DNA of 53,907 bases from Fimousia sp045616445 (GTDB lineage: Bacteria; Bacillota; Clostridia; Lachnospirales; Lachnospiraceae), in contig JAZLGR010000002.1 of assembly GCA_045616445.1 (NCBI GenBank), positions 1-53,907 on the forward strand, read 5' to 3'. Made by a program: the position numbers and the translations under genes. Every line of letters starts with the position of its first letter. The stretch's first letter is position 1. Shown here one piece after another: positions 30,533 to 38,294 of the stretch. Under the pieces are notes generated by a model. The model saw only the letters and a program-made list of their open reading frames with translations, did not search any database and was not told where the DNA came from.

Positions 30533-31909
30533 CTACTGTAATCCAGTCAGATAGATAATCTTCTGATTGATCTTGGAAAGCTCTTCGCTTACCTGATAAT
30601 TCTCTGTGCCGAATAAATTCTGATGTAATTCGATGACATTCTCTTCTAATGTGGTTGGTACATTCACAGCCATTCCACGAACGCGGCCAAACTTCATATC
30701 TGTTGGATAACCCTGCTGATTAACAATGTCATACTTCATTGCGTGGAACATCATGTTCTTGAGATCCTTGTGGGTCATGTTAGTCTGAATCTGAGGAAGT
30801 ACATCCTTGATTGCATCCAGGAATTCCAATGGATTCTCTTTTGCCTTCTTTTCGATGGCCTTTAATACGATTCGCTGACGGTTCGCTCTGGAGAAGTCGC
30901 CATTCTGGTTGTGTCGGATTCTTGCGTAGGCAACTGCCTGGTTACCATCGAGATTGAACTTGCCTGCTTCGGTAAATGTTGGAGAATCACCGCCACAGAG
31001 TCTGTTTACTTCACGAATATACTTATTCAGGTCATCGATGAAGTCTGCTTCTACTTTCAGCTTGATGCCGCCCATGGCATTGACTAAATTAGCCATAACC
31101 TTGAAGTTCACGGTTGCATACTGCGTGATGTTCAGGTCGTAGTTACGGTTGATGGTACTGATCGCAAGGGATGGACCACCATTGGCATAAGCGTGTGCAA
31201 TCTTGGTATATACCCCATTCATACTGCATACGGTATCTCTGAAAAGAGAAGTAAGCTGTACTTCATTGGTTTTGTTATTGATCGTTACGATAATGATGGA
31301 ATCAGAACGTGTATTGATATTCTGAATATTCTCTTCTCTGGTATCGATACCAAAAAGAGCGATATTAGTATAATCCTTCATATTCGGATCATTCTCCACA
31401 GTGATGAGTGGATACTTGCTCTCATCAAGTTCTGTCGTCTGAATCTGATTCACATAGGAGTCAGCAAAACGGTTGATACCATAGAAGAGACCGCTGCCTG
31501 CAAGAATTACCAGAACCAGAAGTACAGCAACGATTGTGAGGAGTGTCTTCTTCAGACTTCTTCTCTTCTTTCTGCCACCTCTTTTGCTACCTGGTCTTGT
31601 GCCAGGTTTACCACCAGTTTGAGAAGCACCAGCTCCTGTTCTTGCTTTGGTACCAGGTGTTACCATGACACGTTTCATTGTTGGTCTTCCGGTCTGACTT
31701 CCGGTTGGAGTTTCTGCCGGTTTGCCTGTCTGTCTGCCTGAGGAACTTGCTGGTTTTGGAGTTACAGGCTTCCTGCGAACAACTCTTTTTCTATTTGAAG
31801 TAGAACCAGAACCTGAACCAGAACCAGAACCGGCAGAAGAGCCGGAGGACTTGCCGGATTTTACATATTTATCTCTATAATATTGATATTTATCATTATT
31901 ATTTGCCAT
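30533..31909 (-). CDS. LytR-CpsA-Psr (LCP) family cell-wall glycopolymer ligase
   Basis: 458 residues from the ATG at 31909 behind GAGGGAAAG; a GTG five codons upstream overlaps that site. Residues 20-118 are low-complexity (Ser/Gly repeats, then Thr/Pro/Arg/Lys) and cytoplasmic. A membrane helix lies at about 121-144. The LCP domain shows IALFGIDTR, TRSDSIIIVTINNKTNEVQLTSLFRDT, KIAHAYANGGPSLAISTINR and AYARIRHNQNGDFSRANRQR. LCP enzymes transfer lipid-linked polymers to peptidoglycan. The long basic N-terminus is unusually large and may be a site of phosphorylation or membrane contact. Confidence 0.9.
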   Translation of the reverse strand: MANNNDKYQYYRDKYVKSGKSSGSSAGSGSGSGSGSTSNRKRVVRRKPVTPKPASSSGRQTGKPAETPTGSQTGRPTMKRVMVTPGTKARTGAGASQTGGKPGTRPGSKRGGRKKRRSLKKTLLTIVAVLLVLVILAGSGLFYGINRFADSYVNQIQTTELDESKYPLITVENDPNMKDYTNIALFGIDTREENIQNINTRSDSIIIVTINNKTNEVQLTSLFRDTVCSMNGVYTKIAHAYANGGPSLAISTINRNYDLNITQYATVNFKVMANLVNAMGGIKLKVEADFIDDLNKYIREVNRLCGGDSPTFTEAGKFNLDGNQAVAYARIRHNQNGDFSRANRQRIVLKAIEKKAKENPLEFLDAIKDVLPQIQTNMTHKDLKNMMFHAMKYDIVNQQGYPTDMKFGRVRGMAVNVPTTLEENVIELHQNLFGTENYQVSEELSKINQKIIYLTGLQ

Positions 31910-32056
31910 TGTTCTTTCCCTCACTTGAACTTTTCTGTTCTATATTCTACAATAATTTCCGGCTATAAACAATGAGATTTCATTAAGAAACCTTTAAAAA
32001 TTCATAAAAAAAACACAATTTGTTGATATGATGAGAAAGAAGAAAGGAGGTTCACT

Positions 32057-33502
32057 ATGAGCGATATTTATGAACCAGATGATATGTTAAATACAGACAA
32101 TTCAGTAGACAATTTAATAGAAGAAAACCTTCCGAATACAGCAGATTATGTGGAACCTGAAGCAGGGAATTCCATGTACAGCTATAGCTACCGAAAAGCG
32201 CAGATGGACAGGGAAGAGGAAGAATTCCAGGCAGAGCGAATGCAGGAAGAAGCATTTGCAAGAGCTGTCCCTCCAATCATCGAAGACGATGAGGAAGCAG
32301 AGGAAACAGGAAAAGCAGGAAAAGGCAGATTTGGCAATCACAATTTCCTGAAAAACCTGATGAGAGTGGCAGCCTATGGACTGGTATTCGGACTGGTTGC
32401 AGCGGCAGCATTCCAGGGAGTATCTTACGGATTGAAGAAGATGGGTGTGTCCTCTGGTGGAGCAACTCAGCTTGCCCAGACTTCACCGGTGAAACCATCC
32501 GGTGGTAGTGCAGGAGACCTGACATCTGTGGCAGATAATGTGCTTCCATCCATTGTATCCATCAGTGGTATCTATGAAACCAAGTCCGACAGCTTCTTCT
32601 TCGGAGAAACCACACAGGAAACACCGGGAAGTGGATCTGGTATTATCATTGGTAAGGATAAGAAGTATATCTATGTGGCAACCAACAACCATGTAGTAGA
32701 GAATTCCAAGTCTCTTGCGGTTGGTTTTTGTGATGAGACCAGTGCGAAGGCAGAAATTAAGGGAACTGATGCAGATGCAGACCTTGCAGTAGTACAGATT
32801 CCATTAAGCGAAGTGGAAGATTCCACCCTTGCAGCAATCAAGATTATCTCCCTTGGTGATTCCGACAGTTTAAAGGTTGGTGAGCAGGCAATTGCCATCG
32901 GTAATGCGTTGGGATATGGACAGTCCTTAACAGGTGGATATATCTCCGCAGTCAACCGTGAGGTGGAACTGACAGATAAGACCATGACACTGATTCAGAC
33001 TGATGCAGCCATCAATCCGGGTAACAGTGGCGGCGCTTTATTAAATAGTGCAGGGGAACTCATCGGTATTAATACCATGAAGTTCGCTTCCGAACAGGTA
33101 GAAGGTATGGGATATGCCATTCCGATCAACCTTGCATATCCAATCATCAAGGATCTGATCAACGAAGAGACAATTCCGGAATCCCAGCAGGCTTACATGG
33201 GAATCACAGGAACTGATATTACCAGCGATATGGCACAGGCTTACGATATGCCACAGGGTATCTACATCCGTGAAATCCAGACCGGATCCCCAGCCCAGAA
33301 GGCAGGTCTTGAAGCAGGTGACGTCCTTGTAGAATTCGATGGCAAGAAGGTTAATAATATGGAAAGCCTTCATGCAAAACTTGACAAGAAAAAGGCAGGA
33401 ACGACGGTAAGCATCAAGGTAAAACGTCAGTCCCCAACCGGCGAATACAACGACAAAACCTTAAAGATTACCTTGGGTGCAAAGAGTCAGGCCAAGAACT
33501 AG
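32057..33502 (+). CDS. htrA: HtrA/DegP-like membrane-anchored serine protease
   Basis: 481 residues. A very acidic cytoplasmic N-terminus (1-95, with a tyrosine-rich YSYSYRK patch) precedes one membrane helix (about 103-125). The trypsin-like domain has His212 (ATNNHVV), Asp242 (DADLAVV) and Ser324 (INPGNSGGALLN), so the catalytic triad is complete. A PDZ domain (about 380-475) begins MGITGTDITSDMA and includes GSPAQKAGLEAGDVLVEFDGKKV. It would degrade or fold misfolded proteins outside the membrane. Divergent from the LCP gene. Strong AAAGGAGG site. Confidence 0.93.
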   Translation: MSDIYEPDDMLNTDNSVDNLIEENLPNTADYVEPEAGNSMYSYSYRKAQMDREEEEFQAERMQEEAFARAVPPIIEDDEEAEETGKAGKGRFGNHNFLKNLMRVAAYGLVFGLVAAAAFQGVSYGLKKMGVSSGGATQLAQTSPVKPSGGSAGDLTSVADNVLPSIVSISGIYETKSDSFFFGETTQETPGSGSGIIIGKDKKYIYVATNNHVVENSKSLAVGFCDETSAKAEIKGTDADADLAVVQIPLSEVEDSTLAAIKIISLGDSDSLKVGEQAIAIGNALGYGQSLTGGYISAVNREVELTDKTMTLIQTDAAINPGNSGGALLNSAGELIGINTMKFASEQVEGMGYAIPINLAYPIIKDLINEETIPESQQAYMGITGTDITSDMAQAYDMPQGIYIREIQTGSPAQKAGLEAGDVLVEFDGKKVNNMESLHAKLDKKKAGTTVSIKVKRQSPTGEYNDKTLKITLGAKSQAKN

Positions 33503-33547
33503 AAAATGTGCTATAATAAATAATGACTGAGATACAGGAGATTATTT

Positions 33548-34048
33548 ATGTTAGCATTACAGATTGAAGATATTAAACAATTTATGGTTCAGCTTTTTTC
33601 AGAGAAAACCTTTGATGGGTTCCTTCTCTATGAGGCAAAGATTCAGATGGGTGTGTCCTATGTCATCGACGGCAGCCTGAATCTGGAATTCTTTGATCAG
33701 GATGAGAAGGAAGCTTTAGAGAATCGCAGCTACACCAGATGGGATGAACAAAAACAGATGATTTTTTCCATGATTCGTGGGAAGAAGACACCTCAGGATA
33801 TGCAGCTCATTCTCATGCAGTCTCCGAAAAACGTGGAAACCATGATCACCCGCAACAACATCGCCTATCGTCCTGATGATGTGAGGGGATTATTCCTGAA
33901 TATCCGATTCAAGGATGGCAGGCTGGTCTGTACCACGGGTATTTCACTAAAAACATTTACCATGGATAAGTCCCTAGAACACCTTTGGGAGGATATGATC
34001 CGGAAGTATTTTAAACAGAAACAGATTATTAGCACTCAGATTAGCTGA
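33548..34048 (+). CDS. DUF5721-family protein
   Basis: 166 residues, cytoplasmic. Recognised by MLALQIEDIKQFMVQLF at the start, TFDGFLLYEAKI, the RSYTRWDEQKQMIFSMIRGKKTP block and GLFLNIRFKDGRLVCTTGIS. The family is known from Clostridia and has no assigned function. The gene lies 45 bases after htrA. Its last six codons and stop codon are part of the CIRCE element that also makes its terminator. Confidence 0.75.
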   Translation: MLALQIEDIKQFMVQLFSEKTFDGFLLYEAKIQMGVSYVIDGSLNLEFFDQDEKEALENRSYTRWDEQKQMIFSMIRGKKTPQDMQLILMQSPKNVETMITRNNIAYRPDDVRGLFLNIRFKDGRLVCTTGISLKTFTMDKSLEHLWEDMIRKYFKQKQIISTQIS

Positions 34049-34061
34049 GTGCTAATTTTTT
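34029..34061 (+). promoter_or_regulatory. CIRCE (HrcA operator) overlapping a terminator
   Basis: TTAGCACTC-N9-GAGTGCTAA (34029-34055) is a perfect CIRCE element. The spacer AGATTAGCT extends the stem to 11 bp with loop ATTAG, and TTTTTT follows (34056-34061), so the same bases form a rho-independent terminator for the gene ending at 34048. Confidence 0.95.
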
Positions 34062-34062
34062 G

Positions 34063-34091
34063 TTGACATTCCGCTACATTGGTATTAAGAT
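34063..34091 (+). promoter_or_regulatory. htpG promoter
   Basis: TTGACA (34063-34068), 17-bp spacer, TAAGAT (34086-34091). It starts 7 bp after the CIRCE element, so HrcA bound there would contact or block RNA polymerase. Confidence 0.8.
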
Positions 34092-34166
34092 ATTCAATAG
34101 CAGAAAACGTATTCTATATGTAGTAGAACACGAAACGATATATTTATGAAGTAAGGAGATAAGAAA

Positions 34167-36056
34167 ATGGCAAATAAAAAAGGCAGTTTATCCATTAACA
34201 GCGAAAACATTTTCCCTATTATTAAGAAGTGGTTATATTCCGATCACGATATTTTCCTTCGTGAACTGGTATCCAACGCATGTGACGCAATTACAAAGCT
34301 TCGTAAACTGGATATGATCGGTGAATTCGAAGAACCAGAAGGTAATCAGTACAAGGTTGATGTCATTGTCAGCCCTGAGACAAAGACCATCAAGGTCATC
34401 GATAATGGTCTTGGTATGACAGCAGATGAAGTGGAAGAATACATCAACCAGATCGCTTTTTCCGGAGCAACCGATTTCTTAGACAAATATAAAGACAAGA
34501 CCAATGAAGATCAGATCATCGGTCACTTTGGTTTAGGTTTTTATTCTGCATTTATGGTTGCAGAGAAGGTTACCATCAGCACTCTTTCTTATAAAGAAGG
34601 TGCTACACCTGTTTACTGGGAATGCGATGGTGGAACAGAATTCGCCATGGAAGATGGCGACCGAGAAGAACGCGGAACAGAGATTACATTATATCTCTCC
34701 GATGACAGTGCAGAGTTCGCCAACGAATACCGCATCAGAGAAATCTTAAACAAATATTGTGCATTCATGCCGGAAGAAATCTATTTTACCAATGTGGACG
34801 CACCAGTGGAAGAACCTGAAGTGGGAGAAGATGGTGAAGTAGAAGTAAGCGAACTAGAAGTTCCTGCTCCAATCAACGACACTGTACCACTCTGGGCAAA
34901 GCATCCGAATGAATGCAGCGATGATGACTACAAAGAATTCTACCGCAAGGTATTCATGGACTTTAAGGAACCATTATTCTGGATTCACTTAAATATGGAT
35001 TATCCGTTCAACTTAAAGGGAATCTTATATTTCCCACAGATCAACTACGAATATGAATCCATCGAAGGTACCATCAAGTTATACAACAACCAGGTATTCA
35101 TTGCAGACAATATTAAGGAAGTAATCCCTGAATTCTTAATGCTCTTAAAGGGCGTCATCGACTGTCCGGACCTTCCACTTAACGTGTCCAGAAGTGCGTT
35201 ACAGAATGATGGATTTGTGAAGAAGATTTCCGATTATATCACCAAGAAGGTGGCTGATAAGCTCTCCGGCATGTGCAAGGTGGATAAGGAAAATTACGAA
35301 AAATACTGGAATGACATCAGCCCATTCATCAAGTTCGGCTGCTTAAAAGACCAGAAATTCAATAAGAAGATGAAGGATTATATCCTCTTTAAGAACTTAG
35401 ATCAGAAGTATGTGACTCTTCCAGAGTACTTAGAAGCTGCAAAGGACAAGAACGAGAATACAGTATTCTATGTAACAGACGAGACTGTTCAGTCCCAGTA
35501 CATCAACATGTTCCGCGAACAGGAGATGGATGCAGTTTACTTAACTCACAACATTGATAATGCATTTATCACTCATTTAGAAGGCGCTAATCAGGATGTG
35601 AAGTTCCTCCGCATCGATGCCAATGTTGCCGACAGCTTAAAGGAAGCGGCTGACGAGGAAGAAATCAAAGCCATGACTGAAAAACTTGCAGAAACATTCA
35701 AAAAGGCAGTTGGCTTAGAAGGCTTACAGGTGCAGGTAGAGAAATTCAAGAACGCATCTGTATCTGCTATGATCACCTTAAGTGAAGAAGCAAGACGTAT
35801 GCAGGAAATGATGAAGATGTATAATATGGAAGGTATGGACCCAGCTATGTTCGGTGTGACCGGTGGAGAAACCCTTGTATTGAATGGAAACAATAAGCTG
35901 GTACAGTATGTATTAGAGCAGCCGGAAGGAGAACATGCAGAGCTGATCGCACAGCACATCTACGATCTTGCACAGCTTTCCAACAAACCATTAGATGCAG
36001 AAAGCATGACAAAATTCATTGCAAGAAGCAATGAAATCCTTGGATTACTGATCTAG
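34167..36056 (+). CDS. htpG: Chaperone HtpG (Hsp90)
   Basis: 629 residues, full length. The N-terminal GHKL ATPase domain has FLRELVSNACDAITKLR, VIDNGLGMTADEVEEYINQIAFSGA and IGHFGLGFYSAFMVA. The middle domain carries the LNVSRSALQND arginine loop. The C-terminal dimerisation domain follows. An acidic insertion (about 210-235, EEPEVGEDGEVEVSELE) separates the N and middle domains, as in many Hsp90 linkers. The upstream CIRCE site puts it under HrcA heat-shock control, unlike Bacillus subtilis htpG. Confidence 0.96.
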   Translation: MANKKGSLSINSENIFPIIKKWLYSDHDIFLRELVSNACDAITKLRKLDMIGEFEEPEGNQYKVDVIVSPETKTIKVIDNGLGMTADEVEEYINQIAFSGATDFLDKYKDKTNEDQIIGHFGLGFYSAFMVAEKVTISTLSYKEGATPVYWECDGGTEFAMEDGDREERGTEITLYLSDDSAEFANEYRIREILNKYCAFMPEEIYFTNVDAPVEEPEVGEDGEVEVSELEVPAPINDTVPLWAKHPNECSDDDYKEFYRKVFMDFKEPLFWIHLNMDYPFNLKGILYFPQINYEYESIEGTIKLYNNQVFIADNIKEVIPEFLMLLKGVIDCPDLPLNVSRSALQNDGFVKKISDYITKKVADKLSGMCKVDKENYEKYWNDISPFIKFGCLKDQKFNKKMKDYILFKNLDQKYVTLPEYLEAAKDKNENTVFYVTDETVQSQYINMFREQEMDAVYLTHNIDNAFITHLEGANQDVKFLRIDANVADSLKEAADEEEIKAMTEKLAETFKKAVGLEGLQVQVEKFKNASVSAMITLSEEARRMQEMMKMYNMEGMDPAMFGVTGGETLVLNGNNKLVQYVLEQPEGEHAELIAQHIYDLAQLSNKPLDAESMTKFIARSNEILGLLI

Positions 36057-36095
36057 GGAGAGAAGAAAAAGGTTAGCAATAACTAATTTTTTCGC

Positions 36096-36175
36096 GTTAA
36101 GTCTATAACTTAACGGCATATCACAATCATTAGAAGTAATGAGAAGGGAATGAATATTCATTCCCTTCTTTTTTT
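36096..36175 (+). terminator. htpG terminator with an upstream small hairpin
   Basis: The main terminator is a perfect 12-bp stem (36142-36153 with 36158-36169), ATAT loop and T7. A smaller hairpin GTTAAG-N7-CTTAAC (about 36096-36114) precedes it. Confidence 0.88.
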
Positions 36176-36309
36176 GTGCTGCAATAAAATTGTTCTAAAA
36201 TCAATACAATTTTGCATCAAAATTGCTTTATCTATGCGATTTACTATTAAACATACCGAAATGATAGGATAATATTATAGTACAATAAAATGGACTTAAT
36301 TTAGTAAGG

Positions 36310-36385
36310 TAGTTAAAATAATAACAATCAACAAATGGCTTAAATAAGCCGTTTTTGACGATTCAAATGGTTAAAATACTAACGA
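36310..36385. promoter_or_regulatory. Two Rex-like operator sites upstream of the hydrogenase operon
   Basis: TAGTTAA-AATA-ATAACAA (36310-36327) and TGGTTAA-AATA-CTAACGA (36368-36385) resemble the Rex consensus TTGTTAA-N4-TTAACAA with two and three mismatches respectively. They lie 58 bp apart in the 405-bp gap between htpG and the operon; the rest of that gap is AT-rich with no gene seen. Confidence 0.5.
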
Positions 36386-36404
36386 TGTTTTTTCGACGAA
36401 AGGA

Positions 36405-36433
36405 TTGTATTTTTTTTAGAACAATATTATAAT
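36405..36433 (+). promoter_or_regulatory. Promoter of the hydrogenase operon
   Basis: TTGTAT (36405-36410), 17-bp spacer, TATAAT (36428-36433), giving a leader of about 22 bases before the ATG at 36462. A weaker TTGACG/TACTAA pair at 36355-36382 would overlap the second Rex-like site. Confidence 0.6.
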
Positions 36434-36461
36434 TACGATAACACTCGAAAGGAGAAATATT

Positions 36462-38294
36462 ATGAGTAGATTATCAATTCAGACACCAGATCGTGCTCAG
36501 TTAGTAGTAGAAAGTCTTTATAAAGATGTAGAAAATCGTATCGCTGCAAGCCCTCCAGGGTTATGTCCGATCGATATGTCCCTTTCTTTCTTACGTTTAT
36601 GTCATGCTCAGACATGTGGTAAATGTGTACCATGTCGAGTAGGTCTTGGACAGTTAGCAAACCTGATCGAAGACGTATTAGAAGGCAGAGCAACTTTAAA
36701 GCACATCGATTTAATTGAAAAAACAGCAAAATCCATTGAGATGGCAGCTGACTGTGCCATTGGTTTTGAAGCAGCTAACATGGTATTAAAAGGTGTTCAT
36801 GGTTTCCGTGAAGATTATGTGGAACATATCACCAATGGAAGATGTATCGCACAGATGACACTTCCAGTTCCTTGTGTATCCTTATGTCCTGCACATGTTG
36901 ATATTCCAGGTTATATCGCATTGGTAAAAGAAGGTCGTTATGCCGATGCAGTTCGTTTGATCCGTAAGGATAACCCGTTCCCAACAACATGCGCACACAT
37001 TTGTGAACACCCATGTGAAGCAAGATGTCGTCGTAACATGAAAGACACATCCATCAATATTCGTGGTCTTAAGAAAGTAGCAACAGAGAATGCAGGTATC
37101 GTACCTCCACCAGAATGTGCACCATCTACAGGCAAGAAGGTAGCAGTCATTGGTGGTGGCCCAGGTGGTCTTACATCCGCATATTATTTACAGTTAATGG
37201 GACATCAGGTAACTGTATACGAGATGCAGCCTAGACTTGGCGGTATGTTAATGTACGGTATTCCAAACTATCGTCTTCCAAAAGATAAATTACAGGAAGA
37301 TATCGATGCAGTACTTGCAACTGGTGTAGAAGTAATTCATGGAAAGCGTATTGGCTCCGACGTATCCATCGAAGAATTACAGCAGCAGTATGATGCAGTA
37401 TTAGTTACCATCGGTGCAAATACAGACAGAAAGCTTGGCATTGAAGGCGAAGATGCCAATGGCGTAATGTCTGCAGTACAGATGCTTCGTAACGTAGGTT
37501 ATGGCAACAAAATGGATTACACAGGCAAGAAGGTTTGTGTCATCGGTGGTGGTAACGTAGCAATGGATGCCGTTCGTACATCCATTCGTCTTGGCGCAGA
37601 AAAGACAAGCATCGTTTATCGTAGAAGAATGGCAGATATGACAGCTCTTCCAGCTGAAATTGAAGGCGCCATCGCAGAAGGTGCAGAATTAGTATCCTTA
37701 AAAGCACCGCTCAAGATTGAAAAAGATAAAGATAACAACGTAACAGGTTTATGGGTACAGCCTCAGATGATCAGTCTGATCAAGGGAGGACGTGCAAGCG
37801 TGAAAGCAACATCCGAAGATCCTGTATTATTAGATTGCGATATCATTATCGTGGCAATCGGTCAGGCAATCGAATCTGAACCATTTGCAAAATTTGGTCT
37901 CCCAGTTAACCGTGGCCGCATCCAGGCAGATGAGACAGCGTCCTTCGAAGGCATGCCAGGTGTATTTGCCGGCGGTGACTGTGCAACAGGACCAGCAACC
38001 GTAATCCGTGCTATCCAGGCAGGTAAAGTAACAGCAGCAAATATCGATGAATATTTAGGATATCATCATACCATCAGCTGTGACGTGGATATTCCATTAG
38101 CAGAATTGAATGACCGTCCACAGTGTGGCCGTGTAGAACTTCCAGAACGTGAAGCTTGCGAAAGAAAGAATGACTTCGAAGGCTGTGAAGGCTGCATGAC
38201 AAGAGAAGAAGCTTATCAGGAAGCTTCCAAGTGCTTACGTTGTGACCACTTCGGTTACGGAATCTTTAAGGGAGGTAGGGAAACATTATGGTAA
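36462..38294 (+). CDS. NuoF-tail / GltD-like flavoprotein subunit of an [FeFe] hydrogenase
   Basis: 610 residues. Residues 40-130 match the C-terminal [4Fe-4S] domain of NuoF (CGKCVPCRVGLGQL; ligands Cys52, 55, 58 and 98) without its FMN/NADH domain. Residues 135-200 are the GltD-type cysteine region (C138, C142, C177, C181, C185, C189) for two [4Fe-4S] clusters. Then come an FAD Rossmann motif (VAVIGGGPGGLTSAYYL, 228-244) and an NAD(P) motif (VCVIGGGNVAMDAVR), ending in GVFAGGDCATGPATVIRAIQAGK. A C-terminal CEGCMTREEA...CLRC adds cysteines. It should pass electrons between NAD(P)H and HydA. It overlaps hydA by 7 bases, so the two are coupled. Confidence 0.88.
   Translation: MSRLSIQTPDRAQLVVESLYKDVENRIAASPPGLCPIDMSLSFLRLCHAQTCGKCVPCRVGLGQLANLIEDVLEGRATLKHIDLIEKTAKSIEMAADCAIGFEAANMVLKGVHGFREDYVEHITNGRCIAQMTLPVPCVSLCPAHVDIPGYIALVKEGRYADAVRLIRKDNPFPTTCAHICEHPCEARCRRNMKDTSINIRGLKKVATENAGIVPPPECAPSTGKKVAVIGGGPGGLTSAYYLQLMGHQVTVYEMQPRLGGMLMYGIPNYRLPKDKLQEDIDAVLATGVEVIHGKRIGSDVSIEELQQQYDAVLVTIGANTDRKLGIEGEDANGVMSAVQMLRNVGYGNKMDYTGKKVCVIGGGNVAMDAVRTSIRLGAEKTSIVYRRRMADMTALPAEIEGAIAEGAELVSLKAPLKIEKDKDNNVTGLWVQPQMISLIKGGRASVKATSEDPVLLDCDIIIVAIGQAIESEPFAKFGLPVNRGRIQADETASFEGMPGVFAGGDCATGPATVIRAIQAGKVTAANIDEYLGYHHTISCDVDIPLAELNDRPQCGRVELPEREACERKNDFEGCEGCMTREEAYQEASKCLRCDHFGYGIFKGGRETLW

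Noticed and set aside
31193..31741. A 182-codon plus-strand open frame
   Set aside because: Antisense to the LCP gene, including its low-complexity N-terminus, which produces serine/threonine-rich nonsense.
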